DNA of 64,000 nt from Bifidobacterium rousetti. GTDB lineage: Bacteria > Actinomycetota > Actinomycetes > Actinomycetales > Bifidobacteriaceae. Shown one piece after another: positions 45,891 to 53,743 of this stretch. A program made the translations under genes and the position numbers. The notes under the pieces were generated by a model. That model saw nothing but the letters and a program-made list of their open reading frames with translations. It ran no database searches and was not told where the DNA came from. Where the stretch lies: NCBI RefSeq assembly GCF_008698235.1, contig NZ_PEBH01000010.1, positions 64,531 to 128,530 on the forward strand, read 5' to 3'. Each line of letters starts with the position of its first letter. Positions within the stretch are counted from its first letter, which is position 1.

Positions 45891-46838
45891 ATGGACCGTC
45901 TGATCGAAGCGATCGAGGCGACGCAGAATCCGAGCGTCGTCGGACTCGACCCCACCGAGGCGCTGGTGCCGCCGCAGGTCGTCGCGAGCTTCGCCGAGGA
46001 GGTGCGCGACTCGGTCGACACCCCCGAGGAGGTGCCCACCGCACAGCTCGCCGTCGCCTACTACGAGTTCAACCGCACGATCATCGACGCGGTCAGGGGC
46101 ATCGTGCCCGCGGTCAAGCCGCAGATCGCGATGTACGAGGCGCTCGGCCCGGCCGGCGTCGACATCTACACGATGACCTGCGAATACGCGGCGTCGCAGG
46201 GACTCTACGTGCTCGCCGACGTCAAGCGGGGCGACATCGGCTCGACCGCCGCCGCCTACGCGCACATGCTCTCCGGCGTCGAGGGCCACGACCCGTGGCA
46301 TGTGGACGCGGTGACCGTCAACCCGTACCTCGGCACCGACGGCATCACCCCGTTCGTCGACGCCGCCAAGACCGCCGACAAGGACCTGTTCGTGCTGGTG
46401 CGCACGTCCAACCCCTCGTCGAGCGAGCTGCAGATGCTGGACCTCGCCGACGGCTCCAAGGTGTACGAGCACGTCGCCGATCTCGTCGAAGGCTGGGGCG
46501 CCGACACGATCGGCTCCCACGGCTACTCTCGCGTCGGCGCGGTCGTCGGCGCCACCCATCCCGAGGAGGGCAAGGCGTTGCGCGCGCGCATGCCGCACAC
46601 CTTCTTCCTCGTGCCCGGCTACGGCGCGCAGGGCGGCACCGCCGCCGACGTGCGCGGCATGTTCGATGCCGACGGCTCCGGCGCCATCGTCAACTCCTCG
46701 CGCGGCATCATCGGCGCGTGGAAGAAGAACGGCGGCTACTCCAAGTCGATGTCCGTCGACGACGCGCTTGCGCTGGTCTTCGACACCGCGCGAGAGGCCG
46801 CCGAGGCCATGCGCGACGACCTGCAGGCCGTGCTGTAA
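45891..46838 (+). CDS. pyrF: Orotidine 5'-phosphate decarboxylase (type 2)
   Basis: This enzyme makes UMP from OMP. The 315-residue protein is of the longer type 2 group. The catalytic D-V-K-R-G-D-I-G-S-T lies at 110-119 with Lys112, V-V-G-L-D-P-T is at the N-terminus, and V-P-G-Y-G-A-Q-G-G forms the phosphate-binding loop. GAAAGGG lies before the ATG. In the operon it precedes pyrK and pyrD although it acts after pyrE. Confidence 0.95.
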   Translation: MDRLIEAIEATQNPSVVGLDPTEALVPPQVVASFAEEVRDSVDTPEEVPTAQLAVAYYEFNRTIIDAVRGIVPAVKPQIAMYEALGPAGVDIYTMTCEYAASQGLYVLADVKRGDIGSTAAAYAHMLSGVEGHDPWHVDAVTVNPYLGTDGITPFVDAAKTADKDLFVLVRTSNPSSSELQMLDLADGSKVYEHVADLVEGWGADTIGSHGYSRVGAVVGATHPEEGKALRARMPHTFFLVPGYGAQGGTAADVRGMFDADGSGAIVNSSRGIIGAWKKNGGYSKSMSVDDALALVFDTAREAAEAMRDDLQAVL

Positions 46839-46911
46839 CGCTGCACCTCGCAACACAAGCACACAAAGCCCACACAAGCCAAGTTCTACTTCGTAATTTC
46901 GTACAAGGAGC

Positions 46912-47742
46912 ATGATGACCGCCACCTTCACCCCCACATACGACGTGGTGGACGAAGCCGTCGCGGCCGGGTACTTCCCGCCGCGTCACCCCGTCGAGAT
47001 CACCGGCGTCGAGACCCTCGCCGACCGCGTGATCCGACTGACCTTCCGCGACCCGTACATCGCGAAGCACGCCCGGCCGGCGCAGTTCGTGAACCTGTTC
47101 ACCAACGATCCGCTGATGCCCATGCCGCGTCCGTTCGGCGTGAGCGAGGTCAACGGCGACGAGGTGAGCGTGATCTTCGCGGTCATCGGCAAGGGCACCG
47201 CCGAATTCGCCGAGCTGCACGCCGGCGACACGCTGCAGGTGCTGGGGCCGCTCGGGCGTCCGTTCAGGACCAAGCAGGCCGCCCACTATGTGCTTGTGGC
47301 CGGCGGCCTTGGCGTGCCCCCGCTCATCTACACCGCGCAGTGCCTCGCCGCCGATCCGGCCGTGCGCACCACCGCCGTGTTCGGCTACCGCAACGAGCGG
47401 TTCGCCGACCGCTTCGTCGAACCGTACGCGGACGCCACGGTGAGCATCGACGAGTCCGAAGGCAACGTCATCACGCTGCTTGACAGGCTCGAGGCGACCG
47501 GAGGTCTCCATGTCGACGGGCTCGAGACCGTGGTCCTCTCCTGCGGGCCGCTGCCGATGATGAAGGCCGTGGCCGCATGGACCGCCAAGCGGGGGCTCGC
47601 ATGCCAGCTGAGCATGGAACAGCGCATGGGCTGCGGCTACGGCACCTGCGTGCTGTGCACCGTCGACACCGTGGACGGACGCCTCAAGGTGTGCGCCGAC
47701 GGACCGGTGTTCACCCGCGAACAGCTCGGATGGGGGGAGTGA
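46912..47742 (+). CDS. pyrK: Dihydroorotate dehydrogenase B, electron-transfer subunit
   Basis: This subunit passes electrons from dihydroorotate to NAD+ through FAD and an iron-sulphur cluster. The 276-residue protein has an FAD domain (M-P-R-P-F-G-V-S at about 65-72) and an NAD domain (V-A-G-G-L-G-V-P-P). At the C-terminus the [2Fe-2S] ligands are Cys241, Cys246, Cys249 and Cys261 (C-G-Y-G-T-C-V-L-C). AAGGAGC precedes the first ATG; a second ATG follows directly. It ends 2 bp before pyrD. Confidence 0.95.
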   Translation: MMTATFTPTYDVVDEAVAAGYFPPRHPVEITGVETLADRVIRLTFRDPYIAKHARPAQFVNLFTNDPLMPMPRPFGVSEVNGDEVSVIFAVIGKGTAEFAELHAGDTLQVLGPLGRPFRTKQAAHYVLVAGGLGVPPLIYTAQCLAADPAVRTTAVFGYRNERFADRFVEPYADATVSIDESEGNVITLLDRLEATGGLHVDGLETVVLSCGPLPMMKAVAAWTAKRGLACQLSMEQRMGCGYGTCVLCTVDTVDGRLKVCADGPVFTREQLGWGE

Positions 47743-47744
47743 AC

Positions 47745-48707
47745 ATGACGGAGCGGATCAAGGAACACATCGACCACATCAACCTGTACGAGGCCCACGA
47801 GTGGAAGCACCCCACCAAGGTCGCGGGCGTGACGTGGAAGAACCCCGTCGGCACCGCATCCGGCACCTTCCAGTACGCGGCCGTCCGCTGGTTCTACGAT
47901 GTCAGCCAGCTCGGCGCCGTGTGCACCAAGGGCTGCTCGCCCGTGCCGTGGGAGGGCAACCCGTCGCCGCGTACCGCCGAAGGGCCCGCCTCCAACATCA
48001 ACGCCGTCGGCCTGCAGAACCCCGGCGTCGATCACTATCTCGTCGACGACCTGCCCAAGCTCAAGGAGGCCGGGGCCATGGTCATCGCCAACGTCGCCGG
48101 TCACAGCGACGACGACTACGCGGCGGTTGTCGACAAGCTCGCCGACTCCGCCGCCGACATGCTCGAGATCAACGTGAGCTGCCCGAACGTGACTCACGGC
48201 GGCATGAGCGTCGGCACCGACCCGGTGGCCCTCGCCAAGCTCATGGACCGTCTGCGTCCGATGACCGACAAGCCGATCATCGTCAAGCTCACCCCGAACG
48301 TCACCGACATCACCGTGCCGGCGCGCGCCGCCGTCGAACACGGTGCCGACGCGCTGAGCATGATCAACACGCTGCTCGGCATGCGCATCGACATCCGCAC
48401 CGGCGAGCCGATCATCGCGCACGTCACCGGCGGCGTGTCCGGGCCGGCCGTGCTGCCCGTCGGACTCGTGGCCGTCTACCGCACACGCACCGTGCTGCCC
48501 GACACCCCGATCATCGGCATCGGCGGCGTTGACTCCGGCGAGAAGGCGCTCGAATACCTGTACGCCGGCGCGAACGCGGTCGAAGTGGGCGCCGCCGCGC
48601 TCTTCGACCCCGTGGCGCCGTTGCGCGTCGCCCGCGAACTCGACGACCTGCTCGACGAGAGGCCCGAACTCGCGGCCAAGCTCGCCGCCGGCGAGACCTG
48701 GCGCTGA
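47745..48707 (+). CDS. pyrD: Dihydroorotate dehydrogenase B, catalytic subunit
   Basis: This 320-residue FMN enzyme oxidises dihydroorotate. The class 1 active-site Cys146 lies in I-N-V-S-C-P-N. G-T-A-S-G-T-F near the N-terminus and G-I-G-G-V-D-S near the C-terminus bind FMN. Its pairing with pyrK marks it as the NAD-dependent 1B type, suitable for an anaerobe. GGGGGGAG lies just before the ATG at 47745. The end of the gene is echoed three times downstream (GCGCTGA words to 48735). Confidence 0.95.
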   Translation: MTERIKEHIDHINLYEAHEWKHPTKVAGVTWKNPVGTASGTFQYAAVRWFYDVSQLGAVCTKGCSPVPWEGNPSPRTAEGPASNINAVGLQNPGVDHYLVDDLPKLKEAGAMVIANVAGHSDDDYAAVVDKLADSAADMLEINVSCPNVTHGGMSVGTDPVALAKLMDRLRPMTDKPIIVKLTPNVTDITVPARAAVEHGADALSMINTLLGMRIDIRTGEPIIAHVTGGVSGPAVLPVGLVAVYRTRTVLPDTPIIGIGGVDSGEKALEYLYAGANAVEVGAAALFDPVAPLRVARELDDLLDERPELAAKLAAGETWR

Positions 48708-48788
48708 CCTGCGCTGATCTGGCGCTGACCCGCGCTGCACGACTACACGGCACATCCACAGAACCACAGAAGGAGATACAGGACCATC

Positions 48789-49490
48789 ATGGCCGACACC
48801 GCATCGCTCGACATTCGCTTCACCCAGTTCCTGCTCGAGGCTCAGGCCCTGAAGTTCGGCGAGTTCACCTTGAAGTCCGGGCGCAAGTCGCCGTACTTCA
48901 TCAACGCCGGCGCGTTCAACGACGGCACCAAGATCGCCACGCTCGGCGCGTTCTACGCCGAGAAGATCGCCGCCGAAATCGAGGCCGGACGCCTGCCCAA
49001 GGACATCGACACCGTGTTCGGTCCCGCGTACAAGGGCATCCCGCTGGCCGTCTCCACCGCGATCGCGCTGGTCAGCGCGCACGGCATGGAGATCGGCTAC
49101 ACGTTCGACCGCAAGGAGAAGAAGGACCACGGCGACGGCGGCATGATGGTCGGCACCCAGCTGAAGGACGGCATGAAGGTCCTGCTCGTCGACGACGTGA
49201 TGACCGCCGGCACCGCCGTGCGCGAGGTCATCCCCAAGCTCAAGGCCGAGGCGGACGTCGAGGTCGTCGGCCTCGTGCTCTCCGTCGACCGCATGGAGAA
49301 GACCCGCGATTCCGACACCTCCGCGGTCAAGGCCGTCGAGGCCGAATTCGGCTTCCCGGTGTTCGCCATCGCCAACGTGCGCGAGATCTTCGATGCCGGC
49401 CAGCACATCGCCACCGATTCCGGCGAGCCGTACGTGACGCCCGAGATCAAGGCCGCCGCCGACGCCTACCTCGCCCAGTACGGCGCCTGA
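48789..49490 (+). CDS. pyrE: Orotate phosphoribosyltransferase
   Basis: This enzyme joins orotate and PRPP to give OMP. The 233-residue protein has the PRPP loop [13 protein letters not shown] at 131-143, the flexible-loop K-E-K-K-D-H-G, and the orotate segment K-S-G-R-K-S-P-Y-F near residue 29. GAAGGAG precedes the ATG. It is the last gene of the pyr operon and is followed by a strong terminator. Confidence 0.96.
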   Translation: MADTASLDIRFTQFLLEAQALKFGEFTLKSGRKSPYFINAGAFNDGTKIATLGAFYAEKIAAEIEAGRLPKDIDTVFGPAYKGIPLAVSTAIALVSAHGMEIGYTFDRKEKKDHGDGGMMVGTQLKDGMKVLLVDDVMTAGTAVREVIPKLKAEADVEVVGLVLSVDRMEKTRDSDTSAVKAVEAEFGFPVFAIANVREIFDAGQHIATDSGEPYVTPEIKAAADAYLAQYGA

Positions 49491-49552
49491 CGTTCCCGTT
49501 GGTGTAGGAGAGAGGTCCGGCCTGTGGCGAGCAATCGTGAGACAGACCTCTG

Positions 49553-49600
49553 AAAGCCGTAATTCTTCCGACTGTATTCGAGGATGAATTACGGCTTTTT
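49553..49600 (+). terminator. Terminator of the pyr operon
   Basis: AAAGCCGTAATTC (49553-49565) pairs perfectly with GAATTACGGCTTT (49586-49598), followed by TTTTC. A second inverted pair, AGAGGTC/GACCTCT, lies just before it, close after the pyrE stop. Confidence 0.93.
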
Positions 49601-49694
49601 CGTTGCGGCGCTTTCATATCTGTGTATCTGTTCGTTGATGAATTCTCGGTGACGTCACTGTCCGAGCCGGGTCAGGATCACTACAGTTGGTGAT

Positions 49695-50396
49695 ATGAGG
49701 GACAAGGATGAGGCGCAGGCGCCGTCCGAAGGGATCAGAAACACGCAGGTCAATCCGGTCATCGTCGTGGTGGCGACGGCGGTCGTCGCGATGCTGATGT
49801 TTGCCGGCGCGTACGCCGCCGGGCGTTCCGCCACCAAACCGACGGACAGCCCCGAATACCGTGCTCTGGTGTCGGACATCGCCGACGTGAAGAAGCGCAC
49901 GGCGGCCAACAAGGCCAGGGCGAAGGAGCTCACCGGCGAGGTGGAACAGCTGGAGGAGAAACAGCAGGCCGCGGACAAACGGCTTGAGGAGGCCAAGCAG
50001 GCGTATCAACGGTATGTGCCCGCAGGCAGCGTCACGGACCAGCCGTTGACCGTCGAATCGCTCGACGTGACGGTCGACAACTCCAACGGCACGGGAATGC
50101 ATGTGCATCCCAAGTTCGTCGTGCGCAACACGTCCGGGCACATCATCACCAAGATCGAGATTGTCGGCGACATCGTGCGTCCTGACGGCAGCATGGTCTC
50201 CGACACTCAGGTCGTCTCCGCCGACGACATCCGCCTCATGCCCGGCAGGACCGCCGTCATTGAGGAGGTCCTCTTCTCGCAGGGCGGCAGGGGAGACCTG
50301 TTCAAGCCGAAGCACTACTACTATCAGGCCGCTTCGGACAGCCAATCCAAGGACGTGCAGTTCGGCGGCGACGTGACGGCGAAGGTGATCTCATGA
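49695..50396 (+). CDS. Membrane-anchored coiled-coil protein with C-terminal beta domain (first of a pair)
   Basis: I recognise no named family. The 233-residue protein has a polar N-terminus, one membrane helix (about residues 20-43), a charged heptad-like helix to about 110, and a C-terminal part of alternating strands (V-H-P-K-F-V-V-R-N-T-S-G-H-I-I-T-K-I-E) like small extracytoplasmic immunoglobulin-type domains that carry conserved N-T-S and turn motifs. TACAGT lies 7 nt before the ATG and there is no ribosome binding site, so the mRNA may be leaderless. Its last four bases overlap the next gene, which has the same design. Confidence 0.78.
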   Translation: MRDKDEAQAPSEGIRNTQVNPVIVVVATAVVAMLMFAGAYAAGRSATKPTDSPEYRALVSDIADVKKRTAANKARAKELTGEVEQLEEKQQAADKRLEEAKQAYQRYVPAGSVTDQPLTVESLDVTVDNSNGTGMHVHPKFVVRNTSGHIITKIEIVGDIVRPDGSMVSDTQVVSADDIRLMPGRTAVIEEVLFSQGGRGDLFKPKHYYYQAASDSQSKDVQFGGDVTAKVIS

Positions 50397-51022
50397 ACGA
50401 CAGGAGGTTGAAGACCGCGATCGTCGCCGCCATCTGCTTGATCGCGGTGGTCGCGGCTGGAATCATGGGCTGGAGCATGGGCGGCCGCTCCGTAGACGTA
50501 CATGCCAGCGCGGAATACCAGGCCAGGACGAAGGAGCTCAGGCGCGCCGAAACGGCGTTGACCGAATCGCAGGAGGACATCGACAACCGCAACACACAAC
50601 TCAACGAGACAGACGACGCCATCGGGAAGACCGAGCAGGAGATGAAACGGTATCAGGATTTCGCCAAGGAGTTCGGCCCCTCGGCCGGCGACGCCAATCC
50701 GCAGATCACCGTGAAGAGCATCGGCGCGGTGGAACCTTCATACAGTTATTACGACATTCCGATCACCGTGCACAACAACACCTCGACCGCGATTACCTAC
50801 TACGAGATCCGATACCAACTCACCGATGACGCCGGCAACATCACGTACACAGGTTTCGCGAATGACAGCTCGGGATGCGCGCCGGACGTCGACTGCGTCA
50901 TCATGAGTCACGGTCGATTCAATCCGGCGGGTATGACGCTCACGCCGATCTCGTGGACCACCGGTTCGGCGGAGAACAGCTACGGCCGCTACGGCACCGA
51001 TGTGGTGACGCGGAGGTTCTAG
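50393..51022 (+). CDS. Membrane-anchored coiled-coil protein with C-terminal beta domain (second of a pair)
   Basis: This 209-residue protein repeats the layout of its upstream neighbour: one membrane helix (about residues 9-30), a charged coiled-coil (about 40-95), then a beta-rich domain with D-I-P-I-T-V-H-N-N-T-S-T-A-I-T-Y-Y-E-I. The two are probably diverged tandem duplicates that form a complex. The 4-nt overlap (ATGA) implies coupled translation. Two Cys (in S-G-C-A-P-D-V-D-C) could form a disulphide outside the membrane. Function unknown. Confidence 0.78.
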   Translation: MNDRRLKTAIVAAICLIAVVAAGIMGWSMGGRSVDVHASAEYQARTKELRRAETALTESQEDIDNRNTQLNETDDAIGKTEQEMKRYQDFAKEFGPSAGDANPQITVKSIGAVEPSYSYYDIPITVHNNTSTAITYYEIRYQLTDDAGNITYTGFANDSSGCAPDVDCVIMSHGRFNPAGMTLTPISWTTGSAENSYGRYGTDVVTRRF

Positions 51023-51501
51023 ACAGGCCGTTGATTGTGCGTCTGCGCGACCGTGTACCCAGTGCTTCCGCGGATGCGGGTGCGGGCTCGGTAGTCCCCA
51101 ATTCGGTAGTCCCCAATGTTGCCGGGATATGCTGTTTCTGAACGACTCGGGAACGGCATAGGAGCACCGGCACGCATTTCTTAGGCACTTTTTGCGTTTC
51201 TTAGGCAGGTGTCTCGTTTGAAAGCTGCCGTCTGGGCTTTTCTGAGCCTTGATTTATCGAGGATTTTGAGGACGCGCGGAGATATGCTCGGCAGGCCAGC
51301 TGCCTAAGAATTGAGAAAAGTGCCTAAGAAATGAAGGTCGGAGTGCCAAGTCGGTCTTAAGCCGGTCCCTGGGGCGGTTCCAAGCCGGTCAGGTTGCCCA
51401 AAACCGAAGCTTGGTATGTTGGATTTGACCGGTGTTGGATGTGAACTGTCCATACAGGGCGTATCCGGTCATTATCATTGCGGGCAGTGCAGTTGTCTCG
51501 A
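51023..51501. other. Gene-free region with repeats
   Basis: No plausible gene lies in these 479 bp. It contains a perfect 15-bp tandem duplication (TCGGTAGTCCCCAAT at 51088-51102 and 51103-51117) and the 159-bp inverted-repeat element at 51175-51333. Near 51350 a GCCGGT-rich stretch repeats loosely. Confidence 0.7.
51175..51333. repeat. 159-bp inverted-repeat element with four TTCTTAGGCA sites
   Basis: The ends are perfect 18-bp inverted repeats, CATTTCTTAGGCACTTTT (51175-51192) and its complement (51316-51333). Just inside lies a second perfect pair, TTCTTAGGCAG (51198-51208) and CTGCCTAAGAA (51300-51310). On each side the TTCTTAGGCA core is repeated with an exact 20-bp period. The 91-bp centre has no open frame of note. 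Confidence 0.9.
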
Positions 51502-52338
51502 TCAGCTGCCGCCCCTGCGTCTGCCGATCTCCTGCGCGATCATGGACAGGAATGCGTTCAGATTGTGCGAGTTGGCCATGGTCGCTTTTGTCGCGACGAA
51601 GGTCGTCTTACCTAGCGCGGAGAGGCGGTTCCGTTTCGCCAGATCCGCTTCCCACCGTTCCATCGTGTAATGGTGTCTGCCGTCGTATTCGATCACGATG
51701 TCGTATTCCGGCAGAGCCATATCCACGATGTATGCCTTGCCCAACTCGTAGTCCATGATCGGCATATTCACCGTCAGCTTCGGAATCCCATATTTCTCCG
51801 CGGACAGCCTCAGCAGTGATTCCTGAGGGGAATCGGTTCCTTCGCGGCTGTAGGAGAGGGCTTGCCGGCACAGACGTACGCCGGGGAATCGTCCAAGCCC
51901 CTGCACATGCTCCGCCAATTCGGCATGGGACATCATCCTCATATCCGGATTACGGCAGGTGAGCCAATCCATCGCTATGACCAGACTGGTTAGATCGGTG
52001 TATGACGCCATCTGGCAGATGGCGTCCGCGGCCGGCATGCAGGTGACCAACTCGTCGAGTATGACCGGTGATGGGTCCTTCGACCACAGGTGGAATCGGA
52101 TATCTCGCAGGTGGGAGAGCCTTCCCGCATGATCGACGCTGACATGCAGCTTGTTCTCGTTGAATCCGGGGCGGAGATCCATTGAAGCGGCCATGCCGTG
52201 GAGCTTGAGAGCCGTGACATGGCTGAAGCATAGGGGTTGCGTGGTGCGCATGGCGATATCACGGCATGCGGCGTGGGTCTGCCTCGCCAACGACGCGGCC
52301 TGTTCCAATGTGAAGAAGGTGTTCTGCGGCATATCCAT
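51502..52338 (-). CDS. DUF559-like protein with AbiEi-like N-terminus
   Basis: The protein has about 278 residues. The C-terminal part carries a PD-(D/E)XK-like pattern of the DUF559/Vsr type: Y-D-I-V-I-E-Y-D-G-R-H-H-Y, then W-E-A-D-L-A-K-R-N-R-L-S-A-L-G. The middle segment (S-H-V-T-A-L-K-L-H-G) resembles the domain found in AbiEi-type antitoxins and related actinobacterial proteins. No partner toxin gene lies beside it. Its base composition is lower in GC than most neighbours. The start is uncertain: ATG at 52338, with a TTG at 52374 as an alternative; neither has a clear ribosome binding site. Confidence 0.72.
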   Translation of the reverse strand: MDMPQNTFFTLEQAASLARQTHAACRDIAMRTTQPLCFSHVTALKLHGMAASMDLRPGFNENKLHVSVDHAGRLSHLRDIRFHLWSKDPSPVILDELVTCMPAADAICQMASYTDLTSLVIAMDWLTCRNPDMRMMSHAELAEHVQGLGRFPGVRLCRQALSYSREGTDSPQESLLRLSAEKYGIPKLTVNMPIMDYELGKAYIVDMALPEYDIVIEYDGRHHYTMERWEADLAKRNRLSALGKTTFVATKATMANSHNLNAFLSMIAQEIGRRRGGS

Positions 52339-52619
52339 GTGCCCACGGTATTGGCGGTTCGCAATGAATCGCAAAATGGCCGAGCACCGTTGTGGATAAC
52401 ACCTCTGAAATGTTGATGAGATTGCGTCGACGGCGAACTGGGTGGGCGGACCCGTGACGTGTTTCTATGGTCCTATATGAACGTATGCATAGGCCTTCCC
52501 TGCAAGGGTTTGCCGGGAAGGCCCTCATGTGATGCATGTGATGTGCGGTGTCTCGGATCCGATCGACGTACTCGTATCGTTGCGTCCGATCGACGCCGAC
52601 AGTTCAGTCGGCCCGGTCC

Positions 52620-53543
52620 CTAGTCGATGAGCTTGTAGCCGTGGTCGGAGACGACGGACTTGAGCTTTTCGAGGTAGTTCTCGGCCGCCGAGGAGAGCTT
52701 GGCGCGCTCGTTGGTGATCCAGCCGACGAGCATCGTCTCGTCCGAGTCGAGCGGGACCGTGCAGATCTTCTCGTTGTTGAGGTCGCCGTTGTCGATGCCG
52801 GTGCACACCGTGTAGCCGTTGAGGCCGATGATGAAGTTGAGGATCGTGGCGCGGTCGGTCACGTTGATCTGCTTGGGGGAGTAGTCCGGCCAGACCGCCT
52901 CCTCGGCGAAGTAGAAGGAGCCGTCCTCGCCCTGCTCGTACTGGATGAACGGGAAGGGCTTCAGATCCTTCATCGTGACCATCTTCTTCGTGGCGAGCGG
53001 GTTGGTGCGCGCCAGGAACACATGCAGCGGGGCGCGGAAGAGCGCATGGAACTCCAGATGCTTCTCACGCAGCAGTTTGCCGATCACGTCCTTGTTGAAG
53101 TCCGACAGGTAGATGATGCCGACATCCGAACGCATGTTAGCGACCGAGTCGATGATGTCGCGCGTGCGGGTCTCGCGGATCGTGAACTCGTACTCGTCGG
53201 ACTTGATCGAATTGATCATTTCGACGAACGCCTCGACGGCGAACATGTAGTGCTGCGTGGAGACGGTGCACAGCTGCTTGCGGGGCTTCGCGTTCTTGTA
53301 GCGCTCCTCGAGGAGCGCCGCCTGATCGAGCACCTGACGCGCGTAGGTGAGGAACTCGGCGCCGTCCACGGTCAGGGCGATGCCCTGCGAGGAGCGGGTG
53401 AAGATCTCGATGCCGAGCTCCTTCTCCAGCTCCTTGACGGAGGAGCTCAGGGCGGGCTGCGAGACGTAGAGCTCGTGGGAGGCCTCGTTCATCGAACCGC
53501 ATTCGACGATCTTGACGATGTATTTGAGTTGCAGAAGCGTCAT
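52620..53543 (-). CDS. LysR-family transcriptional regulator
   Basis: This 307-residue protein has the LysR winged helix (L-Q-L-K-Y-I-V-K-I-V ... M-N-E-A-S-H-E-L-Y-V-S-Q-P-A-L-S-S-S-V-K-E-L-E) and a two-lobed effector domain. I chose the ATG at 53543, giving M-T-L-L-Q-L-K-Y. TATAAC lies 8 nt upstream and there is no ribosome binding site, so a leaderless mRNA is likely; a GTG at 53549 is the alternative. A candidate operator overlaps its -10 box and start codon. It is divergent from the ABC exporter pair, and a similar site lies before metE, so both are candidate targets. Confidence 0.93.
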   Translation of the reverse strand: MTLLQLKYIVKIVECGSMNEASHELYVSQPALSSSVKELEKELGIEIFTRSSQGIALTVDGAEFLTYARQVLDQAALLEERYKNAKPRKQLCTVSTQHYMFAVEAFVEMINSIKSDEYEFTIRETRTRDIIDSVANMRSDVGIIYLSDFNKDVIGKLLREKHLEFHALFRAPLHVFLARTNPLATKKMVTMKDLKPFPFIQYEQGEDGSFYFAEEAVWPDYSPKQINVTDRATILNFIIGLNGYTVCTGIDNGDLNNEKICTVPLDSDETMLVGWITNERAKLSSAAENYLEKLKSVVSDHGYKLID

Positions 53544-53590
53544 AAACACCGGTTATAGCAGTGGGGATAGTCGAAGGGTGAGGTTATAGC
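53541..53590. promoter_or_regulatory. LysR operator/promoter cluster between lysR-type gene and exporter
   Basis: CATAAACACCGGTTATAGC (53541-53559) resembles the palindrome upstream of metE. GGTTATAGC recurs exactly at 53582-53590, 31 bp away, in the same orientation. The first copy contains the regulator's own -10 box (TATAAC on the minus strand). Two half-sites about three helical turns apart fit LysR binding and autoregulation. Confidence 0.6.
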
Positions 53591-53618
53591 CGATTGTTTC
53601 CATGACGGCGGACGCCAT

Positions 53619-53666
53619 GTGAGACGCCTCGTGAGACGCCTCGTGAGACGCCCTGTGAGACGCAAG
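53619..53666. repeat. 12-bp tandem repeat, four copies
   Basis: GTGAGACGCCTC occurs at 53619-53630 and 53631-53642, then with changes at 53643 and 53655. It lies in the divergent gap, about 80 bp before the exporter start. Confidence 0.85.
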
Positions 53667-53743
53667 ACGCCGTGTGACGCGGCGGAACGCACCAAGCCCG
53701 CCTCCCGCCTGGCTGTTAGCCTGTTGGCGTTACAATCGTTCGG

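Noticed and set aside
51175..51333. Insertion sequence
   Set aside because: The element has inverted ends but no transposase frame, and no target-site duplication is evident.
52548..53558. Plus-strand open frame of 336 codons
   Set aside because: Antisense shadow of the LysR gene; no motifs and no ribosome binding site.
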